From contig DAUP01000096.1 in NCBI GenBank assembly GCA_002505185.1, forward strand, positions 5,461 to 19,408: a stretch of 13,948 nt of DNA, in the 5' to 3' direction. Below are positions 1 through 6,419 of the stretch, piece after piece; positions within the stretch are counted from its first letter, which is position 1; every line of letters starts with the position of its first letter. The translations under genes and the position numbers were made by a program. The stretch is from Ferroplasmaceae archaeon UBA567 (GTDB lineage Archaea; Thermoplasmatota; Thermoplasmata; Thermoplasmatales; Thermoplasmataceae). The notes beneath the pieces are model-generated. The model saw only the letters and a program-made list of their open reading frames with translations, ran no database searches and was not told the DNA's origin.

Positions 1-430
1 CAGTATTATCATCATCAGACTGTATGTCTATTATGAATTCGTTCCCAAGTAAATCACCCAGTTTGATCATTTTACCGGTCCTGAATGTTGAAATGATCTC
101 GGCATCGCCTATATTGAGATTGCCAATTTCCATGCTTTCAGGTAAATTTATACAGAAATACTGTGTGGTTATGCCTATTTTATCCTTTGTTCCTGCATAT
201 GTTATCCGTTTATTGCTTATATGCAATTGATCAGCAAGGCGCATCAAAAATTTGTTGGTATCCCAATTTCTCAGGCGTACCTTTAAAATTGTATATTTGC
301 CATGGGTGTTTTCCGGAATTTCTACGGGTATTTCGTTTACAATAAAACTTTCAGGATCATATTTAATTTTCCCGGGTATGCCAGGAGTCCTGGTAGAGTA
401 CCCTTCTATGCCTATGATACTGTCAATCAT
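1..430 (-). CDS. truD: tRNA pseudouridine synthase TruD (5' part; gene runs off the left edge)
   Basis: Reading the minus strand from the ATG at 430-428 gives 143 uninterrupted codons that run off the window, so only the N-terminal part is present. The protein isomerises uridine to pseudouridine in tRNA (position 13 in bacterial TruD; archaeal and eukaryotic homologues act on related sites). Visible TruD hallmarks are an early FIVNEIP segment (residues 29-35), the catalytic motif AGTKDKIGITTQ (79-90, with D83 as the expected nucleophile), and LLGNEFII (127-134). Archaeal TruD is usually around 400 residues, so more than half lies outside. The start at 430 is preferred because an AT-rich TATA-like run lies about 23 nt upstream and homology begins soon after it. 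It is followed 80 nt upstream by the stop of another minus-strand gene with its own promoter, so it is probably monocistronic at its 5' end. Family assignment is confident. Confidence 0.88.
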   Translation of the reverse strand, partial: MIDSIIGIEGYSTRTPGIPGKIKYDPESFIVNEIPVEIPENTHGKYTILKVRLRNWDTNKFLMRLADQLHISNKRITYAGTKDKIGITTQYFCINLPESMEIGNLNIGDAEIISTFRTGKMIKLGDLLGNEFIIDIQSDDDNT

Positions 431-446
431 AATCCCATATACACAA

Positions 447-460
447 TAAATATAATAATA
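447..460 (-). promoter_or_regulatory. TATA-like box for truD
   Basis: On the minus strand this AT run reads TATTATTATATTTA, centred about 23 nt before the truD ATG. This fits archaeal TBP placement for a leaderless transcript. It is weaker than the boxes in front of the other genes. Confidence 0.45.
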
Positions 461-510
461 GACACTAATGGTTTTAAAATTCTAATAATATGACCATGGC
501 GAGAACAGTT

Positions 511-762
511 TCAGTTCCTGACATAGTAATAAACGTGTTCCAGTAAGCCATCCTGAACTTTTTTTGTTCCGAGAACGTTCTTATCTACCAGTTCGTTAAG
601 AAGAAACTCCAGTTCATTTTCAACCAGTATCTGGGCTCCAATTTTTAGATAGCCTGCCCGGGAATGATCTGACGTGCTGTATTTTCCAATCATCTCATCA
701 GCTATTTGATCCTGTGTCATTTCCCTGTAGCCCAGTATTTCTACTACATTGTCCCGATCCAT
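511..762 (-). CDS. Small winged-helix-like protein of unknown function (83 aa)
   Basis: I do not recognise a named family. The 83-residue product starts MDRDNVVEILG and is predicted to be mostly helical: helix 1 (residues 2-11), a helix around TQDQIADEMI (16-25), a helix around VENELEFLLNELVDKN (46-61), then a possible beta wing of alternating hydrophobic residues ending EHVYYYVRN. That order resembles a compact winged helix-turn-helix DNA-binding domain, but this is inference from pattern only. The reading frame extends upstream to an ATG at 831. The internal ATG at 762 is preferred because the sequence TTATAAATAG (785-794) forms a good TATA box centred about 28 nt upstream, as at the neighbouring genes. 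The longer form would put this promoter inside the coding region. It lies between guaB (83 nt away) and truD on the same strand, with its own promoter. Confidence 0.7.
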   Translation of the reverse strand: MDRDNVVEILGYREMTQDQIADEMIGKYSTSDHSRAGYLKIGAQILVENELEFLLNELVDKNVLGTKKVQDGLLEHVYYYVRN

Positions 763-784
763 ATAAATTAGAAAATGTATCTGG

Positions 785-794
785 TTATAAATAG
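785..794 (-). promoter_or_regulatory. TATA box for the 83-aa protein
   Basis: On the minus strand it reads CTATTTATAA, centred about 28 nt upstream of the ATG at 762. It is the main reason for choosing the short start of that gene. Confidence 0.6.
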
Positions 795-845
795 TTTTCA
801 ATTGTGATAATAATGTATATGCATTGCCCAAAAATAATTTATATT

Positions 846-2303
846 TCAGTAGACGTCAAAATTCTGGTAGTTAGGCGGCTCTGAAACAATGCGTATATCG
901 TGTGGGTGACTTTCCTTTAAGCCACTGTTGGTGATTTTTACAAATATTGCCTTTTCCTTAAGCTGTTCTATATTTTCGGCACCTAGATAGCCCATACCGG
1001 TTTTTATTCCACCGACAAATTGGAACAGATTTTCAGAAACCTTCCCCCTATAGGGAACAGATCCCTCAACGCCTTCTGCTATAAATTCATTGGAACCAAG
1101 TTTTCCGTAACGGTCTGATTTGCCTGCTTTTATGGCACCTATGGACCCCATGCCCCTGTAGGACTTGTATTTTCTGCCATTTATGATCATTTCTGTACCT
1201 GGGCTTTCCTCTGTGCCTGCCAGAAGTGAGCCAAGCATAACTGTGGAAGCTCCAGCAGCAAGAGCCTTTATCATGTCTCCCGAATACCTGATTCCTCCAT
1301 CAGCGATTACGGGTATACCATGTTCCCCGGCTACATCTGCCACATCCGATATTGCCGTCAGCTGTGGAACCCCAACTCCTGCCACAATTCTTGTTGTGCA
1401 GATAGAACCTGGCCCTATTCCAACCCTCAAGCCATCGACTCCCATGGATATAAGATCCTCTGCAGCCTCTGCGGTTGCAATGTTTCCTGCTATTATATCT
1501 ATATGTATTGCCTTTCTTATCTTCTTAAGTGAAGAAAGGACATTCCTGTTATGTGCATGTGCAGTGTCGATTACTAGAAAATCTGATCCGGCATTTTCAA
1601 GGTTTATTGCCCTGTCTATATCATAGGCGCCAATGGCAGCACCAACCATTAGCTGTCCCTGCTCGTCCCTGGATGCGTTGGGAAATTTCTCCCGGGTTTT
1701 AATGTCCTTTGCAGTTATAAGACCCATCAGCCTGCCCTTTTTATCCACAAGTGGCAGTTTCTCAACCCTGTTTTTATAGAGTATATATTTGGCATCTTCT
1801 ATTGAGACATTTTCGTCCGCTGTTATTACATCCTTTGTCATTATGTCCTTTACGGTACCTTCCGATTCGGAAAATTCTAAATCTCTTTTAGTTAAAATCC
1901 CAATAAGTTTTCCCGATGCAACTACCGGCAAACCAGCAATATTTTTTGTTGTCATAAGTGTTCTGGCTACATTAACCGGTGTATCAGGGTCTATTGAAAA
2001 AACATCCCTTATTATTATGCTTTCCTCCTTTTTTACCTTCTTTATCATTTCAACCTGTTCATTTGCAGACATATTGCGGTGTATAACGCCAAGAGCTCCG
2101 TATCGGGCCATTGCAATGGCCATGGGATCCTCCGTTACAGTATCCATGGGAGAGCTTACAATTGGTATGCCTATATTAATATGTCGTGAAAATCTGCTTG
2201 CCACATTCGCATTTTTAGGCTCGATTGTAGAATGCAAAGGCTTTAAAAGTACATCATCAAAGGTATAGCCTTCTATGACATTCTGAAATTTTTCTTTAAA
2301 CAT
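846..2303 (-). CDS. guaB: Inosine-5'-monophosphate dehydrogenase
   Basis: GuaB oxidises IMP to XMP with NAD+, the committed step of GMP synthesis, in the cytoplasm. The 485-residue protein has the normal full length. It opens with the classic TFDDVLLKP (residues 14-22) and has a tandem CBS (Bateman) module at about 93-205 inserted in the TIM barrel. NAD/IMP-site features follow: DTAHAH (246-251), [11 protein letters not shown] (295-305, with catalytic Cys302), IADGGIR (333-339), the [14 protein letters not shown] segment (356-369), SYRGMGS (381-387), and the mobile flap with an [11 protein letters not shown] motif (410-420) carrying the conserved arginine/tyrosine region. No catalytic residue appears to be missing. 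It stands alone behind its own promoter; the next minus-strand gene has a separate TATA box. Identity is very confident. Confidence 0.97.
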   Translation of the reverse strand: MFKEKFQNVIEGYTFDDVLLKPLHSTIEPKNANVASRFSRHINIGIPIVSSPMDTVTEDPMAIAMARYGALGVIHRNMSANEQVEMIKKVKKEESIIIRDVFSIDPDTPVNVARTLMTTKNIAGLPVVASGKLIGILTKRDLEFSESEGTVKDIMTKDVITADENVSIEDAKYILYKNRVEKLPLVDKKGRLMGLITAKDIKTREKFPNASRDEQGQLMVGAAIGAYDIDRAINLENAGSDFLVIDTAHAHNRNVLSSLKKIRKAIHIDIIAGNIATAEAAEDLISMGVDGLRVGIGPGSICTTRIVAGVGVPQLTAISDVADVAGEHGIPVIADGGIRYSGDMIKALAAGASTVMLGSLLAGTEESPGTEMIINGRKYKSYRGMGSIGAIKAGKSDRYGKLGSNEFIAEGVEGSVPYRGKVSENLFQFVGGIKTGMGYLGAENIEQLKEKAIFVKITNSGLKESHPHDIRIVSEPPNYQNFDVY

Positions 2304-2315
2304 GGAAAGTTAAGA

Positions 2316-2330
2316 CTTATAAACTATTTA
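2316..2330 (-). promoter_or_regulatory. TATA box region for guaB
   Basis: On the minus strand the stretch reads TAAATAGTTTATAAG. Its upstream half is centred about 25 nt from the guaB ATG, as expected for a leaderless transcript. A second TTTATAAG-like core lies about 18 nt from the ATG and could serve as an alternative. Confidence 0.5.
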
Positions 2331-2465
2331 AGGCTATTTATATTATTTTCAGGAGAAGAGTACGGCAATAAACAGCCCAGATTAGGTTATTGGAGATGCC
2401 TATTTATGATACCTGTGTGATCAAAATTCCTGTATGTTACTTTTTATGATTTTGAATAAAGCAAT

Positions 2466-2476
2466 AAAAATTATAG
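2466..2476 (+). promoter_or_regulatory. TATA-like box for the DP1 gene
   Basis: AAAAATTATAG, centred about 27 nt before the ATG at 2498. No Shine-Dalgarno sequence is evident between them, so a leaderless or nearly leaderless message is likely. The rest of the 2304-2497 gap shows no convincing gene or RNA. Confidence 0.45.
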
Positions 2477-2497
2477 CAAGAATGTATTATTGATGTA

Positions 2498-3901
2498 ATG
2501 GATCTAATAGAGGACCGGAAAAGGGTACTGGTGTATTTTCAGGAGAAGGGCATCATGGTGACAAAGACAGCCCTCGATCTGATACTGGATTCAAGTATGG
2601 GAGAATTGTTGCCAAAAATGGTCACACAGGAAGTCCTGGATGCAGGTTATCTCACTGAAAATGATGTATTAAAGTTAATTAGAAAACCAGAACGCAGGAA
2701 GATGGATTTCGAAGTATACATACCGGACATAAAAGCCCATAGCTCTGTGGAGGATTTTCAGGAAATGTTCACGGATCGCTATGAAAGGTTAAAAAAAATT
2801 ATAGTGCAATCTGCCGAAATGAGGGGGACATACACTATTAAGAGTGCTAAAAAAACCCAGGGAAAGGTAAAAATTGTTGGTATGGTTTCAGAGGTAAGCA
2901 CCACTAAAAATGGCCATAAGAGGCTTCTGCTCGAAGATCTTGATGATAGTCTAATCGTCTTCCTCTTAAAGGGGAAGGGCATGAACAACGAACTGATACT
3001 GGAGGATGAGGTTCTCGGGGTCGTTGGATCTATAAGCAACACAGGCAAAGATCCGGTTTTGTTTGCAGATGAGGTCATAAGGCCAGATATACCATACAAA
3101 ATGATAGACGAGCAGAAAAAAGATCCTGTATTCGTGGCATCCCTGTCAGATATACATGTGGGAAGCAAGACATTCAGGGAAAATGACTTCATGAAAATGG
3201 TTTCCTGGATAAAATCTTCCAGTGAAGAAGCATCCCAGCTTAAATATCTCATTTTGAGCGGCGATGTTGTGGATGGTATAGGAGTTTACCCTGGACAGGA
3301 TAAGGATCTTGAAATTCTGAACCCATATGAACAGTATGAAAAACTTGCAGAATATGTTAATATTATTCCTGAGGATGTGAATATCTTTATTATGCCAGGA
3401 AACCATGATATAGTAAGGCTTGCAGAACCACAGCCCGTATTCTCACAAAAAATCAAAAATTTCTTTAATGATAATGTCACACTGCTGCCAAATCCATATA
3501 ATTTGGTTCTGGAAAATAAGAATGTTCTTGTTTATCATGGAATGTCCCTGAACGATATGATAGAACTGGTTCCAGGTGCCAGCTATGCCAGTGTAGGGTC
3601 TTCCATAGAGGAACTCCTGAAGAGAAGGCATCTAGCCCCTGTATATGGTGGGAAAACCCCGATAATTCCTTCAAAAAGAGATTATCATGTAATAGAACAG
3701 GTTCCTGATATTTTTATTACAGGCCATATACATTCATTCTCACAGGGGAATTACAGGGGTGTACGTTATATTAATGCTTCTACATGGCAATCACAGACTG
3801 ATTACCAGAAAATGATGAATTTTTCTCCGAATCCCTCCATAATGACTTTGTTCGATTTAAATTCTAAAACTCAAATTATTAAGGATTTCAAGGAATCATA
3901 G
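2498..3901 (+). CDS. polB: DNA polymerase D small subunit DP1 (PolD exonuclease subunit)
   Basis: DP1 is the small subunit of the archaeal replicative polymerase PolD. It pairs with the catalytic large subunit DP2 and supplies the Mre11-like 3'-5' proofreading nuclease. The 467-residue product shows an N-terminal helical region (about 1-60, DP2/PCNA-side accessory segment), an OB-fold at about 115-200 (GKVKIVGMVSEV onwards), and a calcineurin-type phosphodiesterase domain from about 210. All metal-binding motifs are present: SDIHVGS (D218, H220), SGDVVDG (D256), PGNHD (N302, H303, D304), YHGMS (H347) and TGHIHSF (H410, H412). An active nuclease is therefore expected, unlike eukaryotic B-subunits, which lost these residues. 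It is shorter than the roughly 600-residue DP1 of Pyrococcus or Methanocaldococcus, mainly through a reduced N-terminal linker. The large subunit is not in the window. Its last 6 nt overlap the end of the convergent gene at 3896-4237. Confidence 0.95.
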   Translation: MDLIEDRKRVLVYFQEKGIMVTKTALDLILDSSMGELLPKMVTQEVLDAGYLTENDVLKLIRKPERRKMDFEVYIPDIKAHSSVEDFQEMFTDRYERLKKIIVQSAEMRGTYTIKSAKKTQGKVKIVGMVSEVSTTKNGHKRLLLEDLDDSLIVFLLKGKGMNNELILEDEVLGVVGSISNTGKDPVLFADEVIRPDIPYKMIDEQKKDPVFVASLSDIHVGSKTFRENDFMKMVSWIKSSSEEASQLKYLILSGDVVDGIGVYPGQDKDLEILNPYEQYEKLAEYVNIIPEDVNIFIMPGNHDIVRLAEPQPVFSQKIKNFFNDNVTLLPNPYNLVLENKNVLVYHGMSLNDMIELVPGASYASVGSSIEELLKRRHLAPVYGGKTPIIPSKRDYHVIEQVPDIFITGHIHSFSQGNYRGVRYINASTWQSQTDYQKMMNFSPNPSIMTLFDLNSKTQIIKDFKES

Positions 3902-4237
3902 GGTACTTTTGATTATTTCCTCTATTTCCCTCTTGAAGGTATCCATAAAGTCATTGAGTGCTTCCTGTTTTATTCCATTGGGTGCAGTACTGATTCCTAT
4001 TTTAGCAGTAACCTTTGCCATTTTCGCAAGTGAGTCATATTCCTTTATTTTGGCCTCCATGAACTCTTCAATAACTTCGGTTATCTGTTTTTTAATTTCG
4101 CTGTCTTCGTTTATTTTCTTCCTGATATATTCCTTGATTAAGTCCTTAAAAACGTCATGTATTGCTTCAAAATACATTTCTTCTGAAGGAGCGGCATTTA
4201 TTATATTGTTCAAATATTCATTAACATCTTTTTTCAT
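3896..4237 (-). CDS. Small charged helical protein of unknown function (113 aa)
   Basis: The product (MKKDVNEYLNNI...IEEIIKSTL) matches no family I can name. It is strongly charged, has no cysteine, no membrane segment and no signal peptide, and reads as almost continuous amphipathic helix. A lysine/glutamate-rich central part (about residues 32-68) could form a short coiled coil. A break around GISTAPNG (81-88) separates it from a C-terminal helix (EALNDFMDTFKREIEEIIKS). A soluble helical-bundle protein or small adaptor is the most that can be said. Reality as a gene is supported by a clean start with a TATA-like element centred about 27 nt upstream (4258-4270) and by codon use typical of neighbours. 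Its stop overlaps the stop of the DP1 gene by 6 nt in convergent orientation. It shares a 95-nt divergent promoter region with the membrane-protein gene at 4333. Confidence 0.75.
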   Translation of the reverse strand: MKKDVNEYLNNIINAAPSEEMYFEAIHDVFKDLIKEYIRKKINEDSEIKKQITEVIEEFMEAKIKEYDSLAKMAKVTAKIGISTAPNGIKQEALNDFMDTFKREIEEIIKSTL

Positions 4238-4257
4238 AATACACTAATTGTTATTAG

Positions 4258-4270
4258 TAATTAAAGTTTA
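4258..4270 (-). promoter_or_regulatory. TATA-like box for the 113-aa protein
   Basis: Minus-strand TAAACTTTAATTA, centred about 27 nt upstream of the ATG at 4237. It lies in the 95-nt divergent intergenic region. Confidence 0.4.
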
Positions 4271-4304
4271 ATTATATTCTGCCATGGAATATTTTTCAAA
4301 AGTG

Positions 4305-4314
4305 TTATATAAAC
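4305..4314 (+). promoter_or_regulatory. TATA box for the two-span surface protein
   Basis: TTATATAAAC is one of the best archaeal TATA boxes in the window, centred about 24 nt before the ATG at 4333. There is no Shine-Dalgarno sequence in the pyrimidine-rich interval, implying a leaderless message. Confidence 0.65.
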
Positions 4315-4332
4315 ATATATCCTTCCTTTCTT

Positions 4333-4881
4333 ATGAATAAAAAGATCCTAGTCATAGGCATTGTTATGATTATTATAGGCATAGCGATGGCGGCTGGAGG
4401 CGGTGGGTATTTTGAAAGCTCATTTGCCAGTAATTCAAATTCACATTTTATAGAGAACAAAACAACTAATTTGACTGTGTCTAATAATATAACGGTTAAA
4501 TCCGGTTACATTGTCCTTATAAATGGGGCAATTCCCAGTGGAGAACTTGTATCTCATTCAAATTTGATCACGGTCACAAATCAGACGGCGTTAAAGGATA
4601 AGGGATATAAACCAACAGAATCTAATGCAGGAATAAGCATATTCGTGGGGTTAAATCCCGGAACATATAATTACGTTTATTTCAATGCAACATCTAGCGC
4701 CCCACTATATGGATATATTACAGGGTCACAGTTTGATGTGGTTTCCGCTCTGGTAATAGTGGGAGGACTGGTTGGAATAGCAGGGTTTATTGTAATGATA
4801 TATGGTGCAATCAAAAGGGAAAAGCCCAAAAATCCATATGATCCTGATGATCCCTACAATATAGACAATATAAAATTATAA
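4333..4881 (+). CDS. Two-span membrane protein with sequon-rich outer domain, unknown function (182 aa)
   Basis: The N-terminus (MNKK then about 20 hydrophobic residues, 5-24) is an uncleaved signal anchor or signal peptide. It is followed by an outward-facing domain of about 110 residues, a second membrane span at about 137-160, and a charged cytoplasmic tail (KREKPKNPYDPDDPYNIDNIKL). The outer domain carries five N-x-S/T sequons (N42, N46, N52, N83, N118), a level expected for an N-glycosylated archaeal surface protein exposed to acid. No catalytic motif or cysteine is visible, and I do not recognise a family. The topology (outer loop between two spans, proline/aspartate-rich tail) suggests a small envelope or secretion-accessory protein, but this is inference. 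It ends 2 nt from the end of the convergent transporter gene at 4884-5993, leaving no room for a separate terminator. Confidence 0.78.
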   Translation: MNKKILVIGIVMIIIGIAMAAGGGGYFESSFASNSNSHFIENKTTNLTVSNNITVKSGYIVLINGAIPSGELVSHSNLITVTNQTALKDKGYKPTESNAGISIFVGLNPGTYNYVYFNATSSAPLYGYITGSQFDVVSALVIVGGLVGIAGFIVMIYGAIKREKPKNPYDPDDPYNIDNIKL

Positions 4882-4883
4882 TT

Positions 4884-5993
4884 TTAATGATTTATCAAAA
4901 ATTTCTTTATATTAATAGACCTGTACCTGTGTTTTCCAAATTCAACTGAAATGAAGAGCATAAGGAACATTGATGCTATAAATACTGCAAGTGCTGAATT
5001 CAGTGCTTCATTGCCCAGTGTCAGGATAACTGGAAATATAAAGCCTGCCACTGCGGAAAAGTTCATGCTTGGCCCAATCTTATCGGCCTCCACATTTAAA
5101 TTTTTACTTATTATGGGAAGGAGCGAATTGACACCAAGCCCGAACATGGTGAAAACCACAGCGAATGCTATATTCGTAGTGGAAAAGAATAGAATGCCAC
5201 TGATTGCCACAATTATCAGTGAAGAAAACACTGTTTTCTTCAGGGAAAAACGTATCATCATAGCCGGCAGGAGCAGGTATGCAAACACTGCAATGGAATA
5301 GGCTACAATTGATTCAATGAATGCAGATGGGCCAAGGTACGATGGAACTATCTCCAGAACATAGGCCGGTGTGAATCCAAGAAGAAAAACTAGAAACACC
5401 TTAATAGAGAAATCAAAATGGAACTTCTTCAACATTGGAGATATGACATTATGTTTTCTGGAGAACAGCACCGCTGGTGCAAATACGATTCCAGCAATTG
5501 AAACCAGTTCCCATGAACCAAGTAACATGAAGAATATTGCACCCATTAACCATCCAATTGCCCAGCCTCCCATTGTAAATCCTATGATCTTTCTGTTCCC
5601 TGTGATTGATGATACCTCTATTGCAGCTGAGGTAGCCAGCCCAAAGAAAATACCAATAATAAATCTGCTGGCAAAGAGTTCTATGAATGTTGTTTCATAT
5701 CCCATTCCAAATGATATGACTGCCATCAGGGTTATTGAGAGCAATGCAAGCCTTGGAACCCCAAGCCTTCCCACGTATGAATATATAAATGGAGTTACCA
5801 TGCGGCCTATGAAGGGAATACCCAGAAGAATAAATGATTCAATATAGGTAAAGTGCAAGGTATCAACTATATCATTGATGAAAAATGCAAAGTCCATCAA
5901 AAAAAATGTTGCCACTGAATATGAGAATATAGGTAGAATTTTGTTGAATTCTTCCTTTGAAACATGTACATTATTTGCATGTAAATTTAACAT
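4884..5993 (-). CDS. MFS (major facilitator superfamily) transporter, substrate unknown
   Basis: The 369-residue protein has about 12 predicted membrane spans in two halves (roughly 20-177 and 196-351), separated by a short basic cytoplasmic loop (178-196, SRKHNVISPMLKKFHFDF). That is the MFS layout at the small end of the usual 380-420 range. A degenerate motif A occurs between spans 2 and 3 (GRMVTPFIYSYVGRLGVPR, 63-81), and a second conserved glycine/arginine signature sits in span 4 (ASRFIIGIFFGLATSAAIEV). Nothing identifies the substrate; organic-acid, sugar or drug/metabolite transport are all possible. The start at 5993 is supported by a TATA box centred about 25 nt upstream. The gene is monocistronic and convergent with the surface-protein gene at 4333-4881, 2 nt apart. 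Confidence 0.85.
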   Translation of the reverse strand: MLNLHANNVHVSKEEFNKILPIFSYSVATFFLMDFAFFINDIVDTLHFTYIESFILLGIPFIGRMVTPFIYSYVGRLGVPRLALLSITLMAVISFGMGYETTFIELFASRFIIGIFFGLATSAAIEVSSITGNRKIIGFTMGGWAIGWLMGAIFFMLLGSWELVSIAGIVFAPAVLFSRKHNVISPMLKKFHFDFSIKVFLVFLLGFTPAYVLEIVPSYLGPSAFIESIVAYSIAVFAYLLLPAMMIRFSLKKTVFSSLIIVAISGILFFSTTNIAFAVVFTMFGLGVNSLLPIISKNLNVEADKIGPSMNFSAVAGFIFPVILTLGNEALNSALAVFIASMFLMLFISVEFGKHRYRSINIKKFLINH

Positions 5994-6011
5994 ATAATAG
6001 GAAATGCCACA

Positions 6012-6025
6012 TTTATATTTATATA
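6012..6025 (-). promoter_or_regulatory. TATA box for the MFS transporter at 4884-5993
   Basis: Minus-strand TATATAAATATAAA, centred about 25 nt upstream of the ATG at 5993. It gives a leaderless start. Confidence 0.6.
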
Positions 6026-6120
6026 TTATTCATTATATTATTATTTATATATGTTAACTTAAAATTAATATTGCCATATTGTATCCTGCGGATTAGTAAG
6101 TATTCTAATGAATTGCATGG

Positions 6121-6330
6121 ACACCCTAAAAACAGGTTTATAATGTTTATCCGGTGAATATGAGACAGATGCCAGATGTGGTGCAGGAAATACCAGTGAG
6201 TTTCCTAATGCTAAATAATAGTGGCTGTCTGTTTCACTGACAGAACTTATACTTGCTAATGGATTTATATTGAGTATAGAGATTTCATACTTCATCCCCC
6301 AGAAAGGGCTTTTCAGCTTACTTGAAATAA
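6121..6330 (+). pseudogene. Possible decayed coding remnant in the 5994-6419 gap
   Basis: The 426-nt gap between the MFS and dehydratase genes has no intact gene. On the plus strand, frames can be stitched into protein-like text. One frame gives CLSGEYETDARCGAGN followed by TSEFPNAK and two stops (from about 6144 to 6121+0 of the next codon block near 6118 is in-frame stop; the readable part is 6144-6115 codons onward to 6216). A shifted frame continues IIVAVCFTDRTYTC to a stop near 6258. The first frame then resumes NGFILSIEISYFIPQKGLF to about 6312. This stop/frameshift pattern is what an old pseudogene would leave, and the small, Gly/Cys/Thr-rich style is reminiscent of the C-terminal tail of IS605-type TnpB proteins. 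That resemblance is from memory and weak. The antisense open frame at 6065-6295 is more likely its shadow than a gene. The rest of the gap is AT-rich promoter DNA. Confidence 0.25.
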
Positions 6331-6359
6331 AAGTACAATAAATAATATTGCATACATTT

Positions 6360-6385
6360 AAATACGAATTACGGAATACGTATTT
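6360..6385 (+). promoter_or_regulatory. Putative operator: 7-nt repeats and inverted repeat upstream of the dehydratase operon
   Basis: Three tandem heptamers, AATACGA / ATTACGG / AATACGT (6361-6381), are embedded in an inverted repeat with arms AAATACG (6360-6366) and CGTATTT (6379-6385). The element sits just upstream of the TATA-like box at 6390-6399, where an activator, or a repressor acting on TFB/TBP access, could bind. The 8-mer AATACGAA recurs upstream of the homocitrate synthase promoter on its coding strand. Confidence 0.4.
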
Positions 6386-6389
6386 TTAA

Positions 6390-6399
6390 TACTATAATA
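6390..6399 (+). promoter_or_regulatory. TATA-like box for the dehydratase operon
   Basis: TACTATAATA is centred about 25 nt before the ATG at 6420. A competing box, ATTTATAATA (6408-6417), lies about 23 nt before the in-frame ATG at 6435, so either start could be the leaderless one. Confidence 0.45.
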
Positions 6400-6419
6400 G
6401 TAATTAATTTATAATAAGT

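Noticed and set aside
24..493. Several overlapping plus-strand open frames
   Set aside because: They are antisense to the clear TruD reading on the minus strand, lack motifs and have no promoter.
1165..2268. Two plus-strand open frames of 153 and 159 codons
   Set aside because: Both lie antisense within guaB, and their low-complexity Ser/Ile/Pro-rich translations are typical frame shadows.
2364..2400. Possible hairpin RNA (CAATAA pairing with TTATTG)
   Set aside because: A 6-bp AU-rich stem with a 15-nt loop is within chance for this DNA; no C/D boxes or H/ACA features were found.
2779..3674. Minus-strand open frames inside the DP1 gene
   Set aside because: They are antisense to a gene with all catalytic motifs intact; no protein-like features of their own.
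3909..4247. Plus-strand 112-codon frame opposite the 113-aa helical protein
   Set aside because: The minus-strand frame has a well-placed TATA-like box and a soluble, charged composition. The plus frame is a Ser/Ile-rich mirror of it with its ATG immediately after the DP1 stop but no promoter or motif.
4951..5847. Plus-strand frames of 116 and 158 codons
   Set aside because: They are antisense to a coherent 12-span transporter; no supporting signals.
6065..6295. Minus-strand 76-codon frame in the intergenic gap
   Set aside because: No family resemblance and no TATA box at the right distance; it is more likely the shadow of the degraded plus-strand segment.
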